From: Desulfobulbus elongatus DSM 2908
Lineage (GTDB): Bacteria > Desulfobacterota > Desulfobulbia > Desulfobulbales > Desulfobulbaceae
Assembly (NCBI RefSeq): GCF_000621145.1
Contig: NZ_JHZB01000001.1
Span: forward strand, 149,023 to 213,022
Length of the DNA stretch: 64,000 nucleotides
Direction: 5' to 3'
Positions within the stretch are counted from its first letter, which is position 1. The number at the start of each line of letters is the position of its first letter. A program made the position numbers and the translations under genes. Shown in pieces: positions 19,958-29,124 of this stretch. The notes under the pieces were generated by a model. It did no database searches. It was not told the DNA's origin and worked only from the letters and a program-made list of their open reading frames with translations.

Positions 19958-20114
19958 GGCGTTCTCGACATCGGAAAAGAAGTGAAGCGCAAAGCGTACC
20001 TGTTCTACCTTAGAATGCCCGGCATTGCAACAGGTCGTCTCGCCGGTTGGAGACCCGAGAGGGGGCTGGGTGCGGTCCGGCGACGTGCCGCAATGGGTGC
20101 GCCGACAGCAAAAA

Positions 20115-20138
20115 GGGGGGACGCATGCGCGTCCCCCC
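20115..20138 (-). terminator. Intrinsic terminator after lldP
   Basis: A 10-bp GC hairpin (GGGGGGACGC with its complement, loop of 4) is followed on the minus strand by TTTTT. The same 320-base gap (19958-20277) also holds a perfect 10-bp inverted repeat CTTCTCCAGG/CCTGGAGAAG at 20198-20207 and 20251-20260. I see no gene in it. Confidence 0.75.
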
Positions 20139-20277
20139 GACGACAAGGAGGTTCCCCGGTGGCCCGTTGCCAGGCCACGCAAGGAGGTATTCGTCCCCTT
20201 CTCCAGGGGGGCGCGTCACCCGGCCAGGGGGAACGGCGAATGGGATGACTCCTGGAGAAGAGAGACAAATGGCGTGA

Positions 20278-22224
20278 TCACGGGATCATCCACTGCAGGT
20301 GATAGGCCTGAAGATAGACGATCACGCAGACGAGAAAGGTCAGGAAGAGCGAATGTTTCAGGGTGAACCGGAACAGACTGCCCTCCTCGCCCACCATGCC
20401 GCAGGCGGCGGTGGCGACGGCCAGGGACTGGGGCGAAATCATCTTGCCCATGACGCCGCCGCTGGTGTTGGCCGCGCCGGTCAGGATCGGGCTGATCCCC
20501 AGTTGTTCCGCCGTGGCCTTCTGCAGACCGCCGAACAGCACGTTGCTCGAGGTGTCGGAGCCGGTGAGGAACACGCCCAGCCAGCCGAGCAACGGGGCGA
20601 TGAGCGGGAACCAGTGGCCGGTTTTGGTGAAGGCCAGGCCGAGGCAGTTGGTCATGCCGGAGCTATTCATGATGTAGGCCAGGCCGAGGACCGAGGCCAC
20701 GGTCAGGGCCGGATAGCGCATGTCGTAGACGGTCTTGCCGGCGATCCTGACCACGTCGCCGAAGCCCACACCACAGATCAGGGCGGAGAGCAGGGCCGCG
20801 ATCAGGATGGCCGTGCCGGCGGCGGACATGAAATTAAAGGTGTACTTGGCGGCGATCTTGGTGGGCAATTGGTCGGTGAGCGCCTTGTTGATCGCCTTGA
20901 ACTGGTCCTTTTCCACCAGTTTGTTCTGCGCCAGTCCCTCGCCCAGTTTCTTCAGCTCGGCAGCCTTCTTGAAAATCGGCTCGAAGGCGGTGGCCCGTTC
21001 CTCGGGCAGCATGGCGCCCTTGCCGACCAGTCGCTGCTCCACCGCGGCCATGTTGGCCTCCAGCGTCTTGAGCTCGGCCAGTGCGGCAACGGCCTGCGCG
21101 CCCTTCTCGTCGGTGGTCGGCAGGGTCGCGGTCAGCCGGTCGATCTCGGCGGTGACCACGGCGATGTTCTTCAACCCCTCATCCGGGGTGGTGACCTTCT
21201 TGACGATCATGTTGTCCAGGCCGGCGACCGGGATGACGACCTTGCTCTGGTCGAGGAAGGTTTTTATCGAGGGAATGCCCCACAAAAGCACCATCAGGGT
21301 GAGGAACAGATACGGCGTCCAGGCGCGGAAGATCTGGCCGCCGGTGTAGTCGTGCTCCTCCTTGGTCGCCTGCTGTTCATGGGCGAAGACGAAGTTTTCC
21401 TTGGGCTGCCAGACGCGGAGCAGCAGCACCAGGGCGGCCATGGCGGCCAGCGAGGCGGTGATGTCCGGCAGATAGGGGCCGATGAAGCTGGCGGTGACGT
21501 ATTGGGCCAGGGCAAAGGTGACGCCGCACACCGCGATCGCCGGAAAGACTTCCATGGCCCTCTTGAAGCCCGCCATCATGACGATGACATAGAAGGGGAT
21601 CATGACGGAAAGGAAGGGGAGCTGGTGGCCGACCATGGCGGAGAGCTTCATCATGCCGGCATCGTCATAGCCCATGACCGCCGACAGGGCGACCACCGGG
21701 ATGCCGATGGCGCCGAAGGCCACGGGCGCCGTGTTGGCCACCAGGCAGACGCCGGCGGCGTACAGCGGCCGAAACCCGAGTCCCACCAGGGTGGCGCCGG
21801 CAATGGCCACCGGCGTGCCGAATCCGGCGGCGCCCTCGATGAAGGCCCCGAAGCAGAAGGCGATCAGGAGCGCCTGGATGCGGCGGTCGGCGGTGAGTCC
21901 GGCCAGGGAGGCGCGGATGATCTCGAACTGACCGCCCTTCACGGTGATGTTGTAGAGGAACAGGGTGGTGAGCACGATGTAGAACACGGGAAAAAGACCG
22001 AAAGCCGCGCCCTGGCCGAAGGCCAGTCCTGCGAGCTTGGCGGGCATGTCCCAGACGGCGACGGCGATGGCGAACGCGGACGCCACCGCCAGCAGGGCTG
22101 CCTTGTGGGCCTTCATCTTGAGCACGGCAAGGCAAACGAAGATGACGACCAGGGGGATTGCGGCGACCAGTGCCGACATCCCGATGCTTTCCCCCACGGG
22201 GGTGTAATTTTGTATCCAGGGCAT
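20278..22224 (-). CDS. lldP: L-lactate permease with extra cytoplasmic or periplasmic insert
   Basis: Lactate:proton symporter, 648 residues, about 100 more than E. coli LldP (551). The family segments FGAFIEGAAGFGTPVA and LGWLGVFLTGSDTSSNVLFG are intact, with about 12 hydrophobic helices. The extra length is a hydrophilic, helical, Ala/Lys/Glu-rich block at about residues 345-455 inserted between two helices. AAGGAG precedes the ATG. It is divergent from the lut genes; a palindrome and back-to-back promoters lie between. It supplies lactate to the oxidases encoded on both sides. Confidence 0.93.
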   Translation of the reverse strand: MPWIQNYTPVGESIGMSALVAAIPLVVIFVCLAVLKMKAHKAALLAVASAFAIAVAVWDMPAKLAGLAFGQGAAFGLFPVFYIVLTTLFLYNITVKGGQFEIIRASLAGLTADRRIQALLIAFCFGAFIEGAAGFGTPVAIAGATLVGLGFRPLYAAGVCLVANTAPVAFGAIGIPVVALSAVMGYDDAGMMKLSAMVGHQLPFLSVMIPFYVIVMMAGFKRAMEVFPAIAVCGVTFALAQYVTASFIGPYLPDITASLAAMAALVLLLRVWQPKENFVFAHEQQATKEEHDYTGGQIFRAWTPYLFLTLMVLLWGIPSIKTFLDQSKVVIPVAGLDNMIVKKVTTPDEGLKNIAVVTAEIDRLTATLPTTDEKGAQAVAALAELKTLEANMAAVEQRLVGKGAMLPEERATAFEPIFKKAAELKKLGEGLAQNKLVEKDQFKAINKALTDQLPTKIAAKYTFNFMSAAGTAILIAALLSALICGVGFGDVVRIAGKTVYDMRYPALTVASVLGLAYIMNSSGMTNCLGLAFTKTGHWFPLIAPLLGWLGVFLTGSDTSSNVLFGGLQKATAEQLGISPILTGAANTSGGVMGKMISPQSLAVATAACGMVGEEGSLFRFTLKHSLFLTFLVCVIVYLQAYHLQWMIP

Positions 22225-22316
22225 GGCAGATACTCCTTCAGCAGGTGTGAACAGGATAACCCCGGGGGCGGGGCGGTGACGGGTTGCAGGACAAGGGCGC
22301 GCATCCTTGCTTTTTC

Positions 22317-22333
22317 AATTGGTAATACCAGTT
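22317..22333. promoter_or_regulatory. FadR/LldR-type operator between lldP and lut genes
   Basis: AATTGGTAATACCAGTT is a near-perfect palindrome with the TGGTNNNACCA core of FadR/PdhR/LldR regulators. On the minus strand a TTGACA (22352-22357) precedes it so that the palindrome overlaps the -10/start region of the lldP promoter. Confidence 0.65.
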
Positions 22334-22388
22334 ATCTTTTAAACAAAAACTTGTCAATATTTTTTTTGATTTGCTCGCAAAAAGCGTG

Positions 22389-22418
22389 TTGACAAAGGGT
22401 TATGTGATGAAATATGGT
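22389..22418 (+). promoter_or_regulatory. Promoter of the lut genes
   Basis: TTGACA (22389-22394) and TATGGT (22413-22418) with an 18-base spacer, about 105 bases before lutC. Transcription would run away from lldP, about 70 bases from the operator-like palindrome. Confidence 0.55.
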
Positions 22419-22523
22419 AAAGAAAAATTTGGTTTTACAAATTTGAACGGCAAGCGCTGTCCAGGTGGGTCGTGACCGGCCCGGACAGCGCTTGCCTGTG
22501 ACGCATTCCCGGAGGGAGGGAAC

Positions 22524-23072
22524 ATGTACGAACAGTTCAAAGCAAGGGCCGAGGGCGTGAGCGCCGAGGTGCACCGTTTCGCCACTGCGGCCGAGGCGCT
22601 GGCCTTTCTCGTCGGCTTTCTTGAAAACGAAGGCGTGGCCGACCAAGCCGGGCGGTCCGGCGTGTTCGCCGCCTGTCCTTTTCTGGAGCACGTGGACCGG
22701 TCGCGGCTGGCGGCCATCCCGGGACTTGCCTTCGAGGTGACGCGGGAGCGGGCTGCGGCGGCGAAGGTGGGTATCAGTCAGGTCGATTGGGCCCTGGCCG
22801 ATACCGGCACTTTGGTGCAGGATGCCACCGCCATCGACAAGCGGCTGGTTTCCACCCTGCCGGCCATCCATGTCGCCCTGATCGAAACCGGCGCCCTGCG
22901 GCCGGATATGCCGTCCTGGCTGGCCGATGTCCGGCCGGAACAAACCAACTACATCGCCATGATCACCGGGCCGAGCCGGACCGCCGATATCGAACGGGTG
23001 CTGACCATCGGCGTCCACGGGCCGGAACGGCTGGTCATCGTGTTCATCGACCGGATGGAAGGAGAGAACTGA
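22524..23072 (+). CDS. lutC: LutC/LldG-like LUD-domain protein
   Basis: A 182-residue LUD-domain (DUF162) protein, a subunit of the LutABC-type L-lactate dehydrogenase. The C-terminal GPSRTADIE...GVHGP motif is characteristic. Acting with the downstream LutBA fusion it oxidises L-lactate to pyruvate. A GGAGGGAGGG ribosome-binding site precedes the ATG. The stop overlaps the start of the next gene by one base (TGATG). Confidence 0.88.
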   Translation: MYEQFKARAEGVSAEVHRFATAAEALAFLVGFLENEGVADQAGRSGVFAACPFLEHVDRSRLAAIPGLAFEVTRERAAAAKVGISQVDWALADTGTLVQDATAIDKRLVSTLPAIHVALIETGALRPDMPSWLADVRPEQTNYIAMITGPSRTADIERVLTIGVHGPERLVIVFIDRMEGEN

Positions 23073-25228
23073 TGCAGCGGGAATTCAAGGCATCCATCGA
23101 CCGCGCCCTGCACGACGCCAATCTCACCGGTGCGCTGGGCAAGTTTTCCGAAGCCTACAAGATCAACCGGGCCAAGGCCTACGAGGGGATCGACTTCGAG
23201 GCGTTGCGGGGCCGGATCGCCGAGCTGAAGAGTTCGGCCGCCTCCCGCCTCGACGAGTTGGCCGAACTGTTCCGGAAAAATGCCGAGGCCAGGGGAACCA
23301 AGGTGTTCCGTACCAGCAATCCGGCCGAGGTGCGGGACTACATCCTCAAGGTGGCGCGGGACAATGGCGTCAAGTCAATCGTCAAATCCAAGTCCATGGC
23401 CACCGAGGAGATCCACTTGAACGCCTTTCTGGAAAAGGCCGGCATTGAGGTCAACGAGACCGATCTCGGCGAGTGGATCATCCAGTTGGCCGGGCAGACC
23501 CCGTCGCACATGGTCATGCCCGCCATCCACATGACCAAGGAGGAGGTGGCCGACCTCTTTTCCAAGGAGGTCGACGAGCGCCTTTCCTCGGACATCCCCC
23601 GTCTGGTCAAGGTGGCGCGGGGCGAGATGCGGCCCAAGTTTCTCCGGGCCGACCTGGGCATCTCCGGCGCCAACATCGCCGTGGCCGAGACCGGCTCAAT
23701 CACCCTGGTGACCAACGAGGGCAACGCCCGCCTGGTCACATCGCTGCCCAAAATCCATATCGCCGTGGTCGGCATCGAGAAGCTGGTGGCCAGCTTCAGT
23801 GACATCGCCCCGATCCTCAAGGCCCTGCCCCGCAGCGCCACCGCCCAGCTGCTCACCAGCTACGTGTCGATCATCTCCGGGCCGACCCCCAACAGCGACG
23901 GCTCGATGAAGGAACTGCACATCATCCTCATGGACAACCGCCGCAGCGAGATGGCGGCCGACCCGATGTTCAAGGAGGCCATGCAGTGCATCCGCTGCGC
24001 CTCCTGCCTCAACGTCTGCCCGATCTTCCGCCTGGTGGGGGGCCACGTCTTCGGCAAGGTCTACACCGGCGGTATCGGCACCATTCTCACCGCCTGGTAC
24101 GACGAACTGAAGAGTTCCGAGGAGATCCAGGGGCTGTGCATCCAGTGCGGGGCCTGCAAGGACGTCTGTCCCGGCCGGATCGACATCCCCGGCCTGATCA
24201 TGGAGATCCGGCGGCGGCTGGTCAAGGAACAGGGCATGGGCCTGGCGCAGAAGTCGATCTTCTCGGTGGTCAACAATCGGAGGATGTTCCACGCCATGCT
24301 CCGGGCCGCCTCGGTGGCGGCCAAGCCCTTTGCCAGGGGGACCAAGTTCATCCGCCACCTGCCGATGTTCCTGGCCGATCTCACCGACGGCCGCAGCCTG
24401 CCGGCCATTGCCGCCAAACCCTTCCGCGACGTGGTCACCGCCATCGACCAGCCCAAGGGCCTCAAGGAAAAGGCGGTGTTCTACGCCGGCTGTCTGATCG
24501 ACTTCGCCTATCCCGAGATGGGCGAAGCCCTGGTCACGATCCTCAACCGCGCCGGCATCGAGGTCGTGTTCCCCGACGGCCAGACCTGCTGCGGGGCGCC
24601 GGCCCGGTACAACGGCGCTTACGAGGTGGCGGCCAAGAACGCGGCCGACAACATCCAGGCCCTTCTGGCGGAACCGGCCGACTACGTGGTCTCGGCCTGT
24701 CCGACCTGCACCGTGGCCCTGGACCACGAGTTCATAGCCACCTTCGAAAGCCTGGGCCAGTCCCGCTGGCTGCCGCAGGCCCGCGAACTGGCGGCCAAGA
24801 CCATCGATTTCTCCACCCTGGTGAAAAAACTGGTGGACGAGGGGCGTCTGACCTTCAAGGAAGGGCAGCAGCTCGGCGCCATCACCTACCACGATTCCTG
24901 CCACCTCAAGCGGACCCTGAAGGCGGACCAGCCGCCGCGGCAGCTGCTGCAACGGGCGGGCTATGAACTCGCCGAGATGTTCGAGTGCGACATCTGCTGC
25001 GGCATGGGTGGGTCCTATTCGCTCAAGTTGCCGGAGATCTCGGCGCCGATCCTGCAACGCAAGCTGCACAACATCAAGGCGACCGGCGCCCCGCTGGTGG
25101 CCATGGACTGTCCCGGCTGCGTCATGCAGATCCGGGGCGGCATGGACCAGGACGGCGCCCCGGTCCGGGTGCGGCATACGGTGGAAATCCTGGCCGAACA
25201 GGTGGAGGCATCCTCCCGGCAGCACTGA
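23072..25228 (+). CDS. Fused LutB-LutA L-lactate dehydrogenase subunit
   Basis: A 718-residue fusion. Residues about 60-290 form a LUD domain, then two 4Fe-4S motifs (Cys306/309/312/316 and Cys356/359/362/366) complete a LutB-like part. Residues about 415-710 form a LutA-like pair of CCG domains (TCCGAP with ACPTC; HDSCHLK with CCGMGGSY and DCPGC). In Bacillus these are separate LutB and LutA proteins. With LutC it converts L-lactate to pyruvate and feeds electrons to an as yet unknown acceptor. Translation is coupled to lutC. Confidence 0.9.
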   Translation: MQREFKASIDRALHDANLTGALGKFSEAYKINRAKAYEGIDFEALRGRIAELKSSAASRLDELAELFRKNAEARGTKVFRTSNPAEVRDYILKVARDNGVKSIVKSKSMATEEIHLNAFLEKAGIEVNETDLGEWIIQLAGQTPSHMVMPAIHMTKEEVADLFSKEVDERLSSDIPRLVKVARGEMRPKFLRADLGISGANIAVAETGSITLVTNEGNARLVTSLPKIHIAVVGIEKLVASFSDIAPILKALPRSATAQLLTSYVSIISGPTPNSDGSMKELHIILMDNRRSEMAADPMFKEAMQCIRCASCLNVCPIFRLVGGHVFGKVYTGGIGTILTAWYDELKSSEEIQGLCIQCGACKDVCPGRIDIPGLIMEIRRRLVKEQGMGLAQKSIFSVVNNRRMFHAMLRAASVAAKPFARGTKFIRHLPMFLADLTDGRSLPAIAAKPFRDVVTAIDQPKGLKEKAVFYAGCLIDFAYPEMGEALVTILNRAGIEVVFPDGQTCCGAPARYNGAYEVAAKNAADNIQALLAEPADYVVSACPTCTVALDHEFIATFESLGQSRWLPQARELAAKTIDFSTLVKKLVDEGRLTFKEGQQLGAITYHDSCHLKRTLKADQPPRQLLQRAGYELAEMFECDICCGMGGSYSLKLPEISAPILQRKLHNIKATGAPLVAMDCPGCVMQIRGGMDQDGAPVRVRHTVEILAEQVEASSRQH

Positions 25229-25315
25229 TCCCGGTTCAAATGGCGGCAAGCAAACCGCAATTTGATTTGAGAGAAAGGTGAAATCGTTCTACACTGATAC
25301 CAGATCGTTCCGACC

Positions 25316-25366
25316 GGCCCCCGGCGGCAGCGCAATTCCGCTGTTGCCGGGGCCGATTCTTTTTTT
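25316..25366 (+). terminator. Intrinsic terminator of the lut operon
   Basis: A strong GC hairpin (GGCCCC...GGCAGCG pairing with CGCTG...GGGGCC, arms within 25316-25354) followed by TTCTTTTTTT. It separates lut from pta-ackA. Confidence 0.8.
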
Positions 25367-25417
25367 CCGACTCACCACCCATCCCCGCCGGACGGCGGGA
25401 AAGCGAGGCGCATTGCC

Positions 25418-27535
25418 ATGGCAGACAATCTCTATGTGACCGCGGCCGAGGAACGGAGCGGCAAATCGGCGATCATTCTCGGCGTCATGCAGATGATTCT
25501 GAAGGAAATCAGCAAGATCGCCATATTTCGTCCGATCATCAACGATCACGTGTTCGGCCGGGTCGACCACGATCTCAACCTGGTGCTCAAATACTTCAAG
25601 CTCGACATCGAATACACCGACACCCACGCCTATACCCTGAGCCAGGCGCGGCAGTTGATCACCTCGGGCCAGGAGGAGCTGCTCTACGAGAACATCCTCA
25701 AGAAATACAAGCAGCTCGAAGCGAAATACGATTTCGTCGTCTGCGAAGGCACCGATTTCCAGGGCAAGGACCCGGGCTTCGAGCTCGACCTCAACGCCAA
25801 CATCGCCGCCAACCTCGGCGCCTCGGTGCTGCTCATCGCCTCGGGCCGCGACAAATCCACCGAGGAGATCTGCACCCATACGGCGATCACCATCGATTCC
25901 CTGGAGGAAAAGGGCGTGGATATCGCCGCGTGCATCATCAACCGCGCCCCGGACACCTTTCTCCGCGACACCGCCAGCAGCGCCAAGTGTCGCGAGCAGT
26001 TCGGCCGGCCGTACCCCGTCTATGTGATTCCGGAAAACCGTGCCCTGGGCAACCCGACCATCGACGACGTCAAGCGCTGGCTCGGCGCCGAGGTGCTGTA
26101 CGGCAAACCGAGCATGCTCAACCTGGTGAACAATTACCTGGTGGCGGCGATGCAGATCAGCAACTTCCTCGAATACCTCAAGGAGGGCAGCCTGATCATC
26201 ACCCCCGGCGACCGGTCCGACATCGTCATCGCCAGTCTCGCCAGCCGGATCTCCTCGGCCTATCCCAATATCTCCGGCATCCTCATCACCGGCGGCATCG
26301 AACTCAGTCCCAGCGTGCAGCGGCTGATCCAGGGCTGGACCGGCATCCCCGTTCCGGTTCTGTTCGTCGAATCGCATACCTACGACACGGTGCAGAGCGT
26401 CAACGAACTCTACGGCCGGATCGAGCATACCGACACCAAGCGGATCGCCACCGCGCTCGGCTGGTTCGCCAAGTATGTCAATGTCCCCGAACTGACCAAG
26501 CGGGTCGTGGCGCGGCGCTCCACCAAGATCACGCCGCGCATGTTCGAATACTCCCTGGTGGAGAAGGCCTCGCGCGACAAGCAGCATATCGTCCTGCCCG
26601 AGGGCACCGGCGAGCGCATCCTCAACGCCACCGACATCATCCTGCGCCGGGGGATCGCCGAGATCACCCTGCTGGGCAAGGAGGACGAGATCCGCGCCAA
26701 GGCCTCCACGCTCAATCTCAACATCGAGGGCGCGGCGATCATCGACCCGACCGGCTCGGAGCACTACGAGGATTTCGTCCAGACCTATTTCGACATCCGC
26801 AAGCACCGCGGCATCGTCATGGACGTGGCCCGCGACCGCATGTCCGATCCCACCTATTTCGGCACCATGATGGTGTACAAGGAACTGGCCGACGGCATGG
26901 TCAGCGGTTCGGTCACCACCACTGCCCAGACCATTCGGCCGGCCTTCGAGTTCATCAAGACCAAACCCGGCGTCTCGGTGGTGTCGTCGATCTTCATCAT
27001 GTGCCTGCAAAGCAAGATCCTGGCCTTCGGCGACTGCGCCGTGGTGCCCAACCCCGATGCCCGCCAGTTGGCGGAAATCGCGCTCAGTTCGGCTGAGACC
27101 GCCAGGATTTACGGCATCGAGCCGCGGGTGGCCCTGCTCAGCTATTCCACCGGCATGTCCGGGTCGGGCGAGGACGTGGACAAGGTGGTGGCGGCCACCG
27201 CCATCGCCAAGGAACTGATGGCCGAACGCGGCCTCGACTACCCGCTGGAAGGCCCCCTGCAGTACGACGCCGCCTTCGATGCCGAGGTGGCGGCGCTGAA
27301 ATGGCCCGATTCCCAGGTGGCCGGCCGGGCCACGGTCTTCATCTTTCCGGACCTCAACACCGGCAACAACACCTACAAGGCGGTGCAGCGGGCCGCCAAC
27401 GCCGTGGCCATGGGTCCGGTTCTCCAGGGCCTGAACAAACCGGTCAACGATCTGTCGCGGGGCTGCACGGTCCAGGACATCGTCGATACCGTCGCCCTGA
27501 CCGCCATCCAGGCCCAGGTGGCCAAACACCACTGA
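25418..27535 (+). CDS. pta: Phosphate acetyltransferase, long form
   Basis: Converts acetyl-CoA plus phosphate to acetyl phosphate. At 705 residues it is the long form: an N-terminal P-loop-like domain (ERSGKS at about 11-16), a central DRTGG domain, and the C-terminal PTA_PTB catalytic domain from about residue 380 (PEGTGERIL; SGSVTTTAQTIRPA; FPDLNTGNN). With ackA 24 bases downstream it forms the acetate branch by which lactate oxidation yields ATP. Confidence 0.96.
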   Translation: MADNLYVTAAEERSGKSAIILGVMQMILKEISKIAIFRPIINDHVFGRVDHDLNLVLKYFKLDIEYTDTHAYTLSQARQLITSGQEELLYENILKKYKQLEAKYDFVVCEGTDFQGKDPGFELDLNANIAANLGASVLLIASGRDKSTEEICTHTAITIDSLEEKGVDIAACIINRAPDTFLRDTASSAKCREQFGRPYPVYVIPENRALGNPTIDDVKRWLGAEVLYGKPSMLNLVNNYLVAAMQISNFLEYLKEGSLIITPGDRSDIVIASLASRISSAYPNISGILITGGIELSPSVQRLIQGWTGIPVPVLFVESHTYDTVQSVNELYGRIEHTDTKRIATALGWFAKYVNVPELTKRVVARRSTKITPRMFEYSLVEKASRDKQHIVLPEGTGERILNATDIILRRGIAEITLLGKEDEIRAKASTLNLNIEGAAIIDPTGSEHYEDFVQTYFDIRKHRGIVMDVARDRMSDPTYFGTMMVYKELADGMVSGSVTTTAQTIRPAFEFIKTKPGVSVVSSIFIMCLQSKILAFGDCAVVPNPDARQLAEIALSSAETARIYGIEPRVALLSYSTGMSGSGEDVDKVVAATAIAKELMAERGLDYPLEGPLQYDAAFDAEVAALKWPDSQVAGRATVFIFPDLNTGNNTYKAVQRAANAVAMGPVLQGLNKPVNDLSRGCTVQDIVDTVALTAIQAQVAKHH

Positions 27536-27559
27536 ACGATTCGCGCAAGGAACGGCCTC

Positions 27560-28768
27560 ATGAAATTTTTTATCATCAATTCCGGCAGCTCATCGATTAA
27601 ATACCAGGTGATCGACATGACCACCGAAACCGTGCTGGCCGCCGGCCTGGTCGAGCGGATCGGCGAGGTGTACGGCCGCCTGAAGAACACCGCCTTCCCG
27701 GGGACCAGGGACGAACAGGAGTCGGTGATCGAACAGCCGATCCCGGACCACCGCGGCGGCATGCAGCTGGTGATCGCCACCCTGACCGACAAGGACAACG
27801 GCGTGATCTGCAATGCCTCGGAAATCTGCGCCATCGGCCACCGGGTGGTGCACGGCGGCGAGGATTTCCGAGGATCGATGCGCATCACCCCCACGGTGAT
27901 CGAGGCCCTGCAACGCAACATTCCCCTGGCGCCCCTGCACAATCCGGCCAACCTGGACGGCATCCGGGTGGCCATGGAGATTTTTCCCCAGGTGCCCCAG
28001 GTGGCGGTCTTCGATACCGCCTTCCACCAGACCATGCCGCCCCGCGCCTATCTCTACGCCATTCCCTACGAACTCTACGAACAGGACCGGGTGCGGCGCT
28101 ACGGCTTCCACGGCACCTCGCACCGGTTCGTGGCCGGGGAATGCGCCCGCCTGCTGGGCAAGCCGCTGGCCGAGTGCAACCTGATCACCATCCATCTCGG
28201 CAACGGCTGCTCCATGACCGCCATCGAAAACGGGTGCAGCATCGACACCTCGCTGGGCATGACGCCCCTGGAAGGGCTGGTGATGGGTACCCGCTCCGGC
28301 GACGTCGATCCGGCGCTCCATCTCTTTCTCAAGCAGAACAAGGGGATGGAACTGGAGGCCATCGACGCCCTGCTCAACAAGGAGTCGGGCCTCAAGGGGC
28401 TGTGCGGCATGAACGACATGCGCGACATCCATGAGGCCGCGGCCGAGGGGGATGTCCGGGCCCAACAGGCGGTGGAGGTGCAGACCTACCGCAACCGCAA
28501 GTACATCGGCGCCTACATGGCGGTGCTCGGCCGGGTGGATGGCATCGTCTTCACCGCCGGCATCGGCGAGAACGATCCCATTGTCCGGGCCGAATCCCTC
28601 GAGGGCCTGGAGGCGTTCGGGGTGCGGCTCGATCCGGAACGGAACGGGCTGCGGTCGAAGAAAGCGCGCTGCATCAGCGCCCCGGACAGCACCGTGCGGG
28701 TGTTCGTCATCCCCACCAACGAGGAGCTGGCCATCGCCCGCGAGGTGGCGCAGGTACTGCGCGGCTGA
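27560..28768 (+). CDS. ackA: Acetate kinase
   Basis: Transfers phosphate from acetyl phosphate to ADP, giving acetate and ATP. The 402-residue protein shows the ASKHA motifs: NSGSSSIKY near the N-terminus, GHRVVHGGE, the HGTSH segment (FHGTSHRFV) and GIGEND near the C-terminus. AAGGA precedes the ATG. It follows pta closely and is probably co-transcribed. A CCCGGCCG/CGGCCGGG hairpin (28770-28800) follows the stop but lacks a T-run. Confidence 0.97.
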   Translation: MKFFIINSGSSSIKYQVIDMTTETVLAAGLVERIGEVYGRLKNTAFPGTRDEQESVIEQPIPDHRGGMQLVIATLTDKDNGVICNASEICAIGHRVVHGGEDFRGSMRITPTVIEALQRNIPLAPLHNPANLDGIRVAMEIFPQVPQVAVFDTAFHQTMPPRAYLYAIPYELYEQDRVRRYGFHGTSHRFVAGECARLLGKPLAECNLITIHLGNGCSMTAIENGCSIDTSLGMTPLEGLVMGTRSGDVDPALHLFLKQNKGMELEAIDALLNKESGLKGLCGMNDMRDIHEAAAEGDVRAQQAVEVQTYRNRKYIGAYMAVLGRVDGIVFTAGIGENDPIVRAESLEGLEAFGVRLDPERNGLRSKKARCISAPDSTVRVFVIPTNEELAIAREVAQVLRG

Positions 28769-29124
28769 ACCCGGCCGCGGAGGTGGAAGCGACGGCCGGG
28801 CGGAGGGAGGGCGGAGCCTTGCCTCCGGCCGCGCCAGCCCCCCCGGAACGCCTGCAACCCTTCCGGACTGGCCGGTCCCCGCATGGCCGTTCCTCCGCCT
28901 CCACGACCAATCCATTCACCCCCTCCGCACCGGTGTCCCTTTGCCTCGCGGCAGCGCCACCCTCTCCCATTTTCGCCCGTATGCGGGCATTTCCTGCATC
29001 CCTTCTTTTGACGGCGACCCAGTCCGTGTGGTAGGCTGATGGCGGTCGCCGAGACGACGCTTGGCCGGGTGAGCCGGCGCGTTTGCGGCTGTGTGCGATC
29101 CCGCCGCTTCCGAGGAGGAGGGCA
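28769..29124. other. Intergenic gap between ackA and the CDF gene
   Basis: About 350 bases with no credible gene. It holds a GC hairpin just past ackA and, near the far end, a promoter (TTGACG 29008-29013, 18 bases, TAGGCT 29032-29037) pointing to the cation efflux gene. Open frames here are Pro/Arg/Ser-rich and look like GC-driven noise. Confidence 0.5.

Noticed and set aside
20198..20260. Inverted repeat CTTCTCCAGG/CCTGGAGAAG as a second terminator
   Set aside because: The loop is over 40 bases and no T-run follows, while a clear terminator lies further along for lldP. I mention it as structure only.
25289..27532. A 747-codon open frame antisense to pta
   Set aside because: The plus-strand gene is an unmistakable phosphate acetyltransferase. 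The antisense translation is compositionally odd (Gly/Asp/His/Val-rich) with no motif.
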